Origin: an uncultured Chlamydiae bacterium
GTDB lineage: Bacteria > Chlamydiota > Chlamydiia > Chlamydiales > CALBHK01
Direction: 5' to 3'
Assembly: GCA_937894565.1 (NCBI GenBank)
Contig: CALBHK010000072.1
Coordinates: forward strand, 1-8,742
DNA length: 8,742 bases
Part shown: positions 1 to 6,480 of the stretch, piece by piece
How the letters are laid out: every line of letters starts with the position of its first letter
How positions within the stretch are numbered: the first letter of the stretch is position 1
Position numbers and translations under genes: made by a program
Notes under the pieces: model-generated
What the model was told of the DNA's origin: nothing
Database searches by the model: none
Seen by the model: the letters and a program-made list of their open reading frames with translations, nothing else

Positions 1-54
1 TTATCGTTTTTATCGTTTTTATCGTTTTTATCGTTTTTATCGTTTTTATCGTTC
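1..54 (-). repeat. 9-bp in-frame tandem repeat (Lys-Asn-Asp), open at left edge
   Basis: On the plus strand the unit ATCGTTTTT recurs with exact 9-base periodicity. Six ATCG copies start at positions 3, 12, 21, 30, 39 and 48. On the coding strand each unit reads AAA AAC GAT, giving Lys-Asn-Asp, and it sits in the C-terminal tail of the VWA-TPR protein. The array continues past the window edge, so its full length is unknown. Because the unit is a multiple of three, slippage would change tail length without shifting the frame. Confidence 0.93.
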
Positions 55-1454
55 TGTTCTTTAGGAGGCGGCTTTTGCTCCTCAAGCATCTTTTTAACTA
101 ATTCCAGGTTCTCTTTTGCTCTTGAATGTTGCGGCCACTTATCTATCACTTCTTCATAAACCGTAATGGCTTCTTTGAGCTTGTTTTGTTGAACAAGGCA
201 ATTGCCTAGGTTATAGAGCGCGCTGCATGAAACTTCGGGGCGTTTGGACTCACGGAAACATTCTTCAGCTTGTGCAAATTTACCCGCCCGATAGTTGGCA
301 ATTCCCTTGCGATAAGGATCTTGAAAGGTCTTTTCGGCATTTTCAAACTTTTGCATCTCAAAAGCCTCTCTGCCAAGCTGTTCTGAATTTTTGAAATAAG
401 TACTAAGTTCTGCATCAAGGGAGGATACAGAAGCGAAGAAAAGCACAGCAAAAAGAGCGCCTCGTCTAAACCACCATAGGATAATGGGCAAAGCGGGTAG
501 AAGAATAAGGTAAAAATGCTCTTCCCATATTTTGTCTTTAGTTCCTAATAACTGTTCAGCTTCTGCTTTTTTTTCTAAATCTTCTAAAATCATGGCAACT
601 TCCCGATCTGAATAATGAGCTTCCAGATAGCGGCCTTTGCCGCTTTTAGCGATTTCATGAAATCTTTCTGTTTCTAGTTTGGAAATAATAGGCACGCCCT
701 CTTTTTTGATGATATTGCCTTCTCTATCCCTCATGGGAGTCCCTTCTTCTGTTCCGATTCCCATTGCATGGATCACAATTCCTTTATTAGCTAGTTTTTT
801 TGCTGTGGTGATTGCGCTGCCATCCTCAAAACCTCCATCGCTGATCACAACGATGCATTTGTTTTTGCCCAGCTCAGCTTCAAACATTAGAGAGGCCATT
901 TCAAGTGCGGGAGCAAGTCTGCTGCCTTGAATGTGTATAAGATCTGTGTTTAAAGAAGGGAGTAGATGGCATATATTTTTCTTATCCTCAGTGATGGGGG
1001 TAATCATATGCGGGTCGGCGGCAAAGGCGATCAGGCCGATTTTGACTCCCTTAGAAAGGGAGAGAATATCCTCGATTTTTTGTTTGGCTCGGATCAGACG
1101 AGAGGGTTTAACATCCGTAGCATTCATTGACTCAGATAGATCAAGTAAGATAACCAAGCTTTGGTCTTTTGAAAAAGCCTCAATTTCGCGGAAGCTCCAC
1201 CTAGGGCCTGCCAAAGCTAATACCAAAAATAACCAGACAGCACTCCATAGGATAAGGCGTTGATAGGACGCTTTATTTTTTTTTGTATTGCTTACCAATA
1301 AAAAGGGGAGCAGATGACTGTCAATAAATTGTGAGAGCTGATGATGTGCGTTCACTTTCTGGCGGAAAGCAAAATACAGGGCCCAAATAATAGGGATGAT
1401 TAAGGTAACACAGAGCCATAAAGGATGAGCAAAATGAAATTGGCTAAATACCAC
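1..1454 (-). CDS. batB: BatB-like VWA domain protein fused to TPR region, partial at left edge
   Basis: This is an uninterrupted frame of 484 codons, open at the left edge. I chose the GTG at 1454-1452 because an AAGGAG ribosome binding site (1463-1468) lies 8 bases ahead; the gene overlaps the preceding batA end by 11 bases. Domains: N-terminal membrane segments at about residues 12-30 and 68-82; a von Willebrand A domain with a complete MIDAS motif D105-L-S-E-S109 and a second acidic loop SDGG around D206; a membrane helix at about 314-328; a hydrophobic stretch at 332-347 resembling the start of a separate BatC protein; then a TPR region at about 360-460 with the typical 'YNLGNCLVQQNKLKEAI' repeat. 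The visible C-terminus is a Lys/Asn/Asp repeat. VWA-TPR fusions of this kind occupy this position in gammaproteobacterial clusters, and the Bacteroides aerotolerance proteins BatB and BatC are the split equivalent. The family and membrane location are well supported; the physiological role is not. A batD homologue would be expected beyond the edge. Confidence 0.93.
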   Translation of the reverse strand, partial: MVFSQFHFAHPLWLCVTLIIPIIWALYFAFRQKVNAHHQLSQFIDSHLLPFLLVSNTKKNKASYQRLILWSAVWLFLVLALAGPRWSFREIEAFSKDQSLVILLDLSESMNATDVKPSRLIRAKQKIEDILSLSKGVKIGLIAFAADPHMITPITEDKKNICHLLPSLNTDLIHIQGSRLAPALEMASLMFEAELGKNKCIVVISDGGFEDGSAITTAKKLANKGIVIHAMGIGTEEGTPMRDREGNIIKKEGVPIISKLETERFHEIAKSGKGRYLEAHYSDREVAMILEDLEKKAEAEQLLGTKDKIWEEHFYLILLPALPIILWWFRRGALFAVLFFASVSSLDAELSTYFKNSEQLGREAFEMQKFENAEKTFQDPYRKGIANYRAGKFAQAEECFRESKRPEVSCSALYNLGNCLVQQNKLKEAITVYEEVIDKWPQHSRAKENLELVKKMLEEQKPPPKEQNDKNDKNDKNDKNDKND

Positions 1455-2451
1455 TGAGTTGTCTCCTTAAATCATTTAAAGTCAGTAACAGCAGCACAAA
1501 GAGGGCAAGCCCCAGAGGATAGGCATAAAGAGGTTCTCTTATTAGGAAAATAATGTCGTCGGATTCGCTCTTTTCAAGGGTGTTGATTTTCTCATAGATG
1601 GATTTTAAAGCATGCTTGTCCGTAGCCCGAAAGTACTGTCCATCCGTTAGGACGGCAAGCTGTTTCAATAATTCTTCATCGATCGGTGTTTCTACCATAC
1701 CAAAAGTGCCATGATTTGTTGGAAAAGGCACAGCCCCGTTTTTTCCGATGCCGACTGCGTAGATGCGAATACCATATTGTTTAGCTAACTTAGCAGCTTC
1801 AAGAGGGGGGATTTTGCTTGCATTGTCTACTCCATCAGTTAAAAGAATAAGAACGCGCGATCCTTCCGGTCTTTCACGTAGAGTTTTTACACTTAATCCA
1901 ATGGCATCTCCAATTGCTGTAGCATTACCGGCCATACCAGAGACTGTATCGTTCAACATTTTACTCACTGAACGGGTATCTAGTGTCAGAGGAACAAGCA
2001 CATACGCATTTTCGCCAAAGGTGATCAAACCGACGCGGTCTCCGTGGCGCTCTTGCACAAAATGCCCTACCACTTCTTTTGTTGCATCAAGACGACTAAT
2101 GGCTTTAACTGCGGTGGAAAAATCAAGCGCCTGCATGGATGCAGAAACGTCCACAGCAAGCATAAGATCGTATCCTTTATTTTTGACTTGGGTGTATTGG
2201 TCCACGTTTTCTGGCTGCATTAAAGCGATGATGAGCAAGGACCAGAGCAGCGTAATTAACGAAAAAAAGAAGGAGGACGTGCGGATGTTCGATTGTGAGG
2301 AATGGCCAAAAGCCGATTTAAGCCTATTCAAGGAAGGAAAATAAAGCTCTGGGGCGTTTTCTTTCATTTCCTTTTGGCGTGGGACCAATAATTTGAAAAG
2401 AAGAGGAAGAAGCAATAGTAATGCGAACCAAGGAGATGCAAAATGAAACAT
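1444..2451 (-). CDS. batA: BatA-like von Willebrand factor A membrane protein
   Basis: This 335-residue protein has two N-terminal membrane helices (about residues 8-23 and 61-79) and a C-terminal helix (about 311-327). Between them is a periplasmic VWA domain. The metal-ion-dependent adhesion site is complete: D101-V-S-A-S105 after 'YDLMLAV', T178 in 'GNATAIGDA', and D206 in 'LLTDG'. Length and order match BatA of aerotolerance clusters. The ATG immediately follows the TAA of the DUF4381 gene (stop at 2452-2454), so translation is probably coupled. Its end overlaps the batB start. In Bacteroides fragilis the Bat proteins were linked to oxygen tolerance, but the molecular job is uncertain and likely concerns assembly or stress protection at the inner membrane together with the MoxR ATPase. 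The family assignment is firm. Confidence 0.95.
   Translation of the reverse strand: MFHFASPWFALLLLLPLLFKLLVPRQKEMKENAPELYFPSLNRLKSAFGHSSQSNIRTSSFFFSLITLLWSLLIIALMQPENVDQYTQVKNKGYDLMLAVDVSASMQALDFSTAVKAISRLDATKEVVGHFVQERHGDRVGLITFGENAYVLVPLTLDTRSVSKMLNDTVSGMAGNATAIGDAIGLSVKTLRERPEGSRVLILLTDGVDNASKIPPLEAAKLAKQYGIRIYAVGIGKNGAVPFPTNHGTFGMVETPIDEELLKQLAVLTDGQYFRATDKHALKSIYEKINTLEKSESDDIIFLIREPLYAYPLGLALFVLLLLTLNDLRRQLSGI
1463..1468 (-). promoter_or_regulatory. Ribosome binding site deciding the batB GTG start
   Basis: AAGGAG on the minus strand lies inside the 3' end of batA and 8 bases before the GTG at 1454. It is a near-perfect Shine-Dalgarno sequence. No ATG in this frame is equally well placed, so the GTG start is preferred. 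Confidence 0.75.
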
Positions 2452-2931
2452 TTATCTCACCCAATTTTTGGTGGCCTGGATTATATCATTAACTTGTTCA
2501 ACCGTAACCCTGGAAACGGTTGCATTTTCAGGAGCGTAAGGGAGATTAATTAAAAAAATTCCCTTCGTTTTCCAATCGAATTGTTTGGGATCATGCTTAG
2601 CTAGCCATGTTAGCCAATTCTCTGCTACTAGAGAAGCACATTCTTTTCGAGAAAAGCGACGAAGAGCTATGCGGCGCAGGTACTCAGATAAGGCGATAGC
2701 TGTTTCCTTGGCAGTTGTTTCAGATAAATTTTTCTCGAGGCGTGCCAATTTCTGTAAAGTGTCGTTTTTCCAACTGCGCGCAAAAGAGAGTCGATAGGTG
2801 ACATAACATAAGAACGCAATGCTTAAGGAAGCGGCAAGGGCAGTAGCGATCCACCACCCAATAGATAGAGGCCACCAACCAATTGCATCTAAACCGTCAA
2901 TATCGTGAAGTTGCTCAAGTAGGGAAGTCAT
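2452..2931 (-). CDS. DUF4381 family membrane protein of the MoxR/VWA operon
   Basis: This 159-residue protein opens with 'LLEQLHDIDGLDAIGWWP' followed by 'GWW' and one membrane helix at about residues 26-48. This is the hallmark arrangement of DUF4381 proteins, which sit between the DUF58 and first VWA gene in Gammaproteobacteria. The rest (about residues 50-159) is a charged domain with 'LSEYLRRIALRRF' and 'NWLTWLAKHD'. It is probably an accessory anchor or adaptor for the VWA proteins; no catalytic residues are apparent. The ATG overlaps the TGA of the DUF58 gene as ATGA (2928-2931). GAGG within the end of that gene serves as the ribosome binding site 5 bases before the ATG. The family is recognised from motif and position; the biochemical role is unknown. 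Confidence 0.88.
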   Translation of the reverse strand: MTSLLEQLHDIDGLDAIGWWPLSIGWWIATALAASLSIAFLCYVTYRLSFARSWKNDTLQKLARLEKNLSETTAKETAIALSEYLRRIALRRFSRKECASLVAENWLTWLAKHDPKQFDWKTKGIFLINLPYAPENATVSRVTVEQVNDIIQATKNWVR

Positions 2932-3842
2932 CGCATCCTCTTTTTTGCTATTCCTTTCAAACCCAAAAATAATTCTTTATGGATTTCTGATTCTGTTCCA
3001 AGTTCTATGAGTGGGATTTTGAACTTATTTGTAATCTCATGAAGTTGTTCGCGTTCTCTCTTCCAAAAATTTGCATAAGCAGAGCGTCCTGAATCGTTTT
3101 GTGTGTTAATTGCTATTTTATCCCCTGTATTTGAGGAGAATAAAATAGATCCGATGGGGGGAATTGTTTTATCGGCTATATCATTTACGGCAATGAACAC
3201 AACATCAGAGCTTTTGCGTAGCAAACACAAGCCGGATTCTTCTTGAAGATGGAAATTGAGATCGATGAAGTCGCTGATAATGTAGACAATAGAGCCGGGA
3301 GTCACGCTTCTGCTGAGTTGCTTTAGGGGGTGATGGATGGGTATCTGATGCCTTTGTACGGGTGGCCTACAGAGTATTCCTAACATAGCGCAAAACGATT
3401 GGCGGGTCCGTTTAGGAGGGAAATATTGGATTCCGCTCTGAACATCGCCAAAAAGGCAGCCACTTACGCTGTCATGCTGGGATAGGCTTTGCCATCCCAA
3501 AAGGGCAGCAATGTGTGCTGCCTGGATGGATTTGAATGTTCTTCTGGTCCCAAAGCGCATAGACTCATTCATGTCCACGCAGATAGTAATATTGCGCTCG
3601 CGCTCTTCTTTAAAGAGTTTGAGGTGAGGCGATCCAGACCTAGCTGTCACCTTCCAGTCGATATTGCGAATATCATCACCAGGAACGTATGCACGCACGG
3701 CATCGAATTCTAGCCCCTGCCCACGGAAAGGGGAGTTGTGATTGCCCTGCCTTGCAGCTTTTACGGAGCGCGCAGGCAAGTGTGAGACTTTAGATCTTCT
3801 ATCTTTAATAGCTATAAGGTCTTTAAAATCGGGGTAGAGCAT
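2928..3842 (-). CDS. DUF58 domain protein (VWA-like fold)
   Basis: This is about 304 residues from the ATG at 3842. I preferred that start because GGAGG (3848-3852) lies exactly 5 bases upstream and the protein then begins 'MLYPDFKDLI', as family members do. The same frame also offers an ATG at 3854 and a TTG at 3878, which would overlap the moxR stop. The DUF58 signature is complete at about residues 39-68: 'FRGQGLEFDAVRAYVPGDD', then R-N-I-D-W-K and T-A-R. A beta strand with 'CVDMNESMRFGTR' follows at the VWA-like metal site. There the usual D-x-S-x-S reads D90-M-N-E-S94, so the first Ser is Asn. No membrane helix is evident, which suggests a cytoplasmic partner of MoxR. It lies 19 bases after moxR and overlaps the DUF4381 gene by 4 bases. 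DUF58 proteins almost always accompany MoxR ATPases; the activity is not established. Confidence 0.92.
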   Translation of the reverse strand: MLYPDFKDLIAIKDRRSKVSHLPARSVKAARQGNHNSPFRGQGLEFDAVRAYVPGDDIRNIDWKVTARSGSPHLKLFKEERERNITICVDMNESMRFGTRRTFKSIQAAHIAALLGWQSLSQHDSVSGCLFGDVQSGIQYFPPKRTRQSFCAMLGILCRPPVQRHQIPIHHPLKQLSRSVTPGSIVYIISDFIDLNFHLQEESGLCLLRKSSDVVFIAVNDIADKTIPPIGSILFSSNTGDKIAINTQNDSGRSAYANFWKREREQLHEITNKFKIPLIELGTESEIHKELFLGLKGIAKKRMR

Positions 3843-3861
3843 GCTTGCCTCCATGGTCGCC

Positions 3862-4860
3862 TTAAGGTATAGCCACAACTTCTAAGAGTTTTTTGATGAT
3901 TGCATTACGGGAAATACCATCCGCCTCGGCCTCAAAAGAAGGTCCAATCCGATGTCTGAGGATGGGAGGTGCGATATGGTGGATGTGTTGAGGGGTTACA
4001 TATTCTTCGCCTCTGAGCCAGGCCAAAGCTTTTGCGCATCGGACCATGGCGATGGTTGCGCGCGGAGAGACTCCCATTGTTAGATAGCGGGCAAGGTCAG
4101 GGTCGTATTTATCTGGATGGCGTGTGGCGGCAGATAGAGAAACGACATAGTTTTTCAAATTATCGGCTATAAAAACTTTAGATACTTCCTGGCGAGCCTG
4201 CAGAATATCTTGTTTAGTGATCACTGGCGCGCAAGAGCTCTCTTGTTTGTGTTGGCGCTTTTCATCCAGTTCGATAATCAGCAGTTCTTCCTGATGGTTT
4301 GGGTAATCCACTTCAAGATGCATCATAAAACGGTCAAGCTGTGCTTCTGGTAGATTGTAGGTTCCCTCTTGTTCGATGGGGTTTTGCGTCGCAATCACCA
4401 TATACAATTCTGGCAGAGGGTGGCTCTCGTGGCCGACAGTGATTTGTTTTTCTTCCATCGCCTCCAGAAGGGCTGACTGTACTTTTGCCGGAGCCCGGTT
4501 GATTTCGTCAGCAAGCAAAATGTGGTTGAAAAGAGGTCCTTTTCTAAAGATAAATTGGCTTTTTTCGTGAACATAAATTTCCGTGCCGATCAAATCTGAA
4601 GGCAAGAGGTCGGGGGTGAACTGGATGCGGTGGAAATCGCCTTCGATGCCATCGGCTATGGCCTTGGCCGAACGTGTTTTGGCAAGACCTGGCATGCCTT
4701 CGATCAAAAGATGGCCATCGGATAGGAGACCAACTAGCATATATTCTATCAATTGATGCTGCCCAATGATTTTGCTTTGAATGGCGTGCAGGAGCCTGGA
4801 TAGTTGATGTTGTTGTGTTTTAGTGTTTCCTTTTGTAAGGAAGTTTGCTGTAGTTTGCAC
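3862..4860 (-). CDS. MoxR family AAA+ ATPase
   Basis: This 332-residue cytoplasmic ATPase is of normal length for the MoxR group. It has Walker A GMPGLAKT (residues 55-62), Walker B 'ILLADEI' (about 114-120), sensor 1 in 'VIATQNP' (N160), an arginine-finger region 'PEAQLDRF' (R177) and sensor 2 'GVSPRA' (R267). The insert 'INRAPAKVQSALLEAMEE' is diagnostic of MoxR. These ATPases act as chaperones that activate or load cofactors into partners, commonly VWA proteins, which are encoded directly downstream here. The GTG at 4860 was chosen because GAGGTGA (4864-4870) lies just ahead. It is the first gene of a five-gene operon, and a sigma70-type promoter lies about 30 bases upstream. All ATPase residues are present, so it should be active. 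Confidence 0.95.
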   Translation of the reverse strand: MQTTANFLTKGNTKTQQHQLSRLLHAIQSKIIGQHQLIEYMLVGLLSDGHLLIEGMPGLAKTRSAKAIADGIEGDFHRIQFTPDLLPSDLIGTEIYVHEKSQFIFRKGPLFNHILLADEINRAPAKVQSALLEAMEEKQITVGHESHPLPELYMVIATQNPIEQEGTYNLPEAQLDRFMMHLEVDYPNHQEELLIIELDEKRQHKQESSCAPVITKQDILQARQEVSKVFIADNLKNYVVSLSAATRHPDKYDPDLARYLTMGVSPRATIAMVRCAKALAWLRGEEYVTPQHIHHIAPPILRHRIGPSFEAEADGISRNAIIKKLLEVVAIP

Positions 4861-4890
4861 GTCTCACCTCGAGGTTCTAGTTCCAATAAC

Positions 4891-4920
4891 ATTCTACAAA
4901 TTAGCGGCTTTGTGATTCAA
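4891..4920 (-). promoter_or_regulatory. Putative sigma70 promoter of the moxR-bat operon
   Basis: On the minus strand TTGAAT (4915-4920, four of six matches to the -35 consensus) is followed after 18 bases by TAGAAT (4891-4896, five of six matches to the -10 consensus). It lies in the 85-base gap between the MFS stop and the moxR GTG, downstream of a predicted terminator, which is where an operon promoter should be. The leader would be about 25 bases and include the GAGGTGA ribosome binding site. Confidence 0.5.
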
Positions 4921-4925
4921 GTGAT

Positions 4926-4979
4926 AAAAATTTGGGAAAAAAAGTCTATTTTATTTTTGGTATACTTTTTTGACCCAAA
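4926..4979 (-). terminator. Rho-independent terminator overlapping the MFS stop codon
   Basis: On the minus strand, arm TTTGGGTCAAAAAAGT (4964-4979) pairs with ACTTTTTTTCCCAAA (4931-4945), apart from a one-base bulge and one mismatch. Five Ts (4926-4930) follow directly. The TAG stop of the MFS gene (4946-4948) lies in the 18-base loop region, so the last codons of the gene are also the ascending arm. The stem is AT-rich except for its GGG/CCC base, so efficiency may be moderate. Confidence 0.55.
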
Positions 4980-6193
4980 GCATAGCATGCCATCGTAACC
5001 ATAGAGATTCCTGCAGCCACCATCAAAATGAGTTTGGATGAAAAGAGCAATAAGGCGCCTCCCAATAGGCAGATCATGGCATCTCCTAAAACTCGCAAAG
5101 ACATCTGCACTCCCATGACCTCTCCTTGAATAGTTTCTGAAACAGAATCGGAAATTTTTACCGTCAACAAAGTTGTTGTAAGCCCAATCACAAGTCCGCT
5201 TAGCGCAAATAGCAACATCATGGGGAAAACGGAATTTGCCAACACAATACCAATTAGGATTAGAACAAGCGCTCCCATAGCGAGTAGGACCGCTAATCGA
5301 TTGGAGATCCGAGAAGAAAAGAATCCGGGCAATATTCCACTTCCTATAGCCAGCGAAAAACAGACAATTCCATTATAAAAAACAAGCTGGGAAGGGCCCA
5401 ATTCCCATTTGAGCGTGAGATGTACTGGACTAAATTCATAAAATATATCGACTGCAAGGGTAAAACAAGTAGAAATAAGCATAAGAAATTGCAGACGTTT
5501 ATTCGAAAATAATAATGAGAGTCTTTTAATTAAATTGATGCGCTGCCAAAAAGTCAGTACTTTTGCGCAAGGATTAATCACTCCCTCATCCAGAACCAAC
5601 ATAGCAAGTCCCGTGAGACAGAAAAAGAAGATACAAATGAAATAAAAGGGAGTCGAAACGGTTAACCACTCAAAGAGGTTTTTATCTGCCATGACGCCTC
5701 CTAAAAGAGGTCCTAAAATAAAGGCAACGGAGGTCACGGTGTTAACTTTTCCAAAAGAGTGGTGTTTGGGAATCGTCTTTAAATCGGCAGCCATGGCACG
5801 TGCGATAGCGATATTACCTTCCATGATGCCTGCTATCAACCGACTTATAATCAGAAGTGTTAAATTCTGCCATGCAATGGCAAACCCTGTAAATAAATTA
5901 CAGAAAGCAGAAAGCAACATGCTTCCTGATAATAACTTTTTACGTCCGTAATCATCTGAAAGCGATCCAAGAATAGGGGAGCCAATAAACTGACCCAGAG
6001 GATATGCTGCTAGAGCTATCCCTAAAAAAAGCGCGCGGCTAGAATCGCTCCAATCTGCCGGCAGGATGGAATATTCGGGATTTAGAAACAGTGCTGGAAA
6101 AATCAGATAAGGCATAGAAATGCCCAAAAAGCCTAAAAAGACAATAATTAAAATAACACGAAATTGTCTTGTTTGTCTTTTTTGTATCTCCAT
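4946..6193 (-). CDS. MFS transporter, drug:H+ antiporter type (DHA1/TetA-like)
   Basis: This is a 415-residue inner-membrane protein with about 12 hydrophobic segments and a central cytoplasmic loop after 'LDEGVINPCAKVLTF'. Motif A, between helices 2 and 3, reads GSLSDDYGRKK (residues 76-86). A motif-B-like arginine lies in 'SRLIAGIMEGN' (R118). Motif C of proton antiporters, 'AFILGPLLGG', spans about 157-166. Together these indicate a proton-driven exporter related to TetA and multidrug carriers; the substrate cannot be read from sequence. I chose the ATG at 6193. A TTG at 6235 would add 14 residues, but neither start has a strong ribosome binding site (AAGAG lies close to the ATG). The gene appears monocistronic, with its own terminator at its end and a MITE-like insertion in its leader. 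Family confidence is high and substrate confidence is nil. Confidence 0.9.
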   Translation of the reverse strand: MEIQKRQTRQFRVILIIVFLGFLGISMPYLIFPALFLNPEYSILPADWSDSSRALFLGIALAAYPLGQFIGSPILGSLSDDYGRKKLLSGSMLLSAFCNLFTGFAIAWQNLTLLIISRLIAGIMEGNIAIARAMAADLKTIPKHHSFGKVNTVTSVAFILGPLLGGVMADKNLFEWLTVSTPFYFICIFFFCLTGLAMLVLDEGVINPCAKVLTFWQRINLIKRLSLLFSNKRLQFLMLISTCFTLAVDIFYEFSPVHLTLKWELGPSQLVFYNGIVCFSLAIGSGILPGFFSSRISNRLAVLLAMGALVLILIGIVLANSVFPMMLLFALSGLVIGLTTTLLTVKISDSVSETIQGEVMGVQMSLRVLGDAMICLLGGALLLFSSKLILMVAAGISMVTMACYALGQKSIPKIK

Positions 6194-6236
6194 GGCTCTT
6201 AATGTAGTGGTTTTAAAGAATGTTTTCAAGAACAAA

Positions 6237-6245
6237 CCAATTCTT
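6237..6245. repeat. Left 9-bp target-site duplication of the MITE-like element
   Basis: CCAATTCTT here is identical to 6425-6433 and directly abuts the left terminal inverted repeat. The match runs two further bases (CA), but those belong to the inverted repeat on this side. Confidence 0.7.
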
Positions 6246-6424
6246 CAGCAGTTCCCGCTAATTCTTTTGCACGTTCTTGATCCTGCCGCCGAAGGCGATC
6301 CTGCCCATCATGTTCTCTGTTTTTTTTATAAACATGATGGGCAGGATCGCCTTCGGCGGCAGGATCAAGAGTGTGCAGAATATAAATCACTAATCCTGAA
6401 TGAGTTTTTTAGCGGGAATTGCTG
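6246..6424. mobile_element. MITE-like palindromic element with 15-bp TIRs and 9-bp target duplication
   Basis: The left end CAGCAGTTCCCGCTA (6246-6260) is the inverted copy of the right end TAGCGGGAATTGCTG (6410-6424), with one mismatch. The element is flanked by identical 9-bp direct repeats CCAATTCTT at 6237-6245 and 6425-6433, as left by a transposase that makes 9-bp staggered cuts. The interior is a very long hairpin (6265-6314 with 6331-6380). No transposase gene is present, so it would be a non-autonomous element moved in trans. A 29-base stretch on the right (6381-6409) has only 4 bases as its left counterpart. It lies in the upstream leader of the MFS gene. The parent family is unknown; 9-bp duplications occur in IS4-, IS50- and IS1-like elements. 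Confidence 0.75.
6265..6380. repeat. Giant palindrome: perfect 40-bp arms, extended to about 50 bp with wobble pairs
   Basis: Bases 6275-6314 are the exact reverse complement of 6331-6370. Pairing continues outward to 6265/6380 with only G-T-type wobbles. The loop is 16 bases (6315-6330) and contains a run of eight Ts. Each arm has a modular core: GATCCTGCC, then the self-complementary GCCGAAGGC, then GATCCTGCC again (6279-6305), followed by CATCATGTT. No T-run follows either arm, so this is not a standard terminator. It forms the body of the MITE-like element. Confidence 0.9.
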
Positions 6425-6433
6425 CCAATTCTT
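6425..6433. repeat. Right 9-bp target-site duplication of the MITE-like element
   Basis: CCAATTCTT directly follows the right terminal inverted repeat and is identical to 6237-6245. Removing the element and one copy would rejoin a simple leader sequence in front of the MFS gene. Confidence 0.7.
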
Positions 6434-6444
6434 CAATGTGTTTC

Positions 6445-6474
6445 AGTATAAAGAAGCTTTAAAAATAGTGACAT
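6445..6474 (-). promoter_or_regulatory. Putative promoter of the MFS gene, upstream of the MITE-like insertion
   Basis: On the minus strand ATGTCA (6469-6474, four of six -35 matches) and TATACT (6445-6450, five of six -10 matches) are 18 bases apart. Transcription would start near 6438, a few bases before the insertion. The leader to the ATG at 6193 would therefore contain the whole 179-bp element and its hairpin. Assignment rests on consensus only. Confidence 0.35.
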
Positions 6475-6480
6475 CAAAGA

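Noticed and set aside
1..54. Possible CRISPR-like or phage attachment repeat array
   Set aside because: The unit is 9 bases without spacers and lies in frame in a coding region, so it is a coding microsatellite.
206..451. Minus-strand open frame of 81 codons
   Set aside because: It is out of frame with, and inside, the TPR-encoding part of the batB-like gene, and has no ribosome binding site.
679..1263. Two consecutive plus-strand open frames opposite the VWA-TPR gene
   Set aside because: They are shadows of the continuous 484-codon minus-strand frame that contains the MIDAS and TPR motifs.
1763..2344. Plus-strand open frame of 193 codons
   Set aside because: It is entirely antisense to the batA-like VWA gene, whose motifs are unequivocal. 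Serine/arginine-rich shadow composition.
6193..6235. TTG at 6235 as the MFS start
   Set aside because: It would add 14 residues with no ribosome binding site, while the ATG at 6193 gives a typical short cytoplasmic N-terminus before the first helix.
6276..6369. Giant palindrome as a Rho-independent terminator
   Set aside because: Neither strand has a T-run directly after the stem; the only T-run is in the loop. It is better explained as the body of a mobile element.
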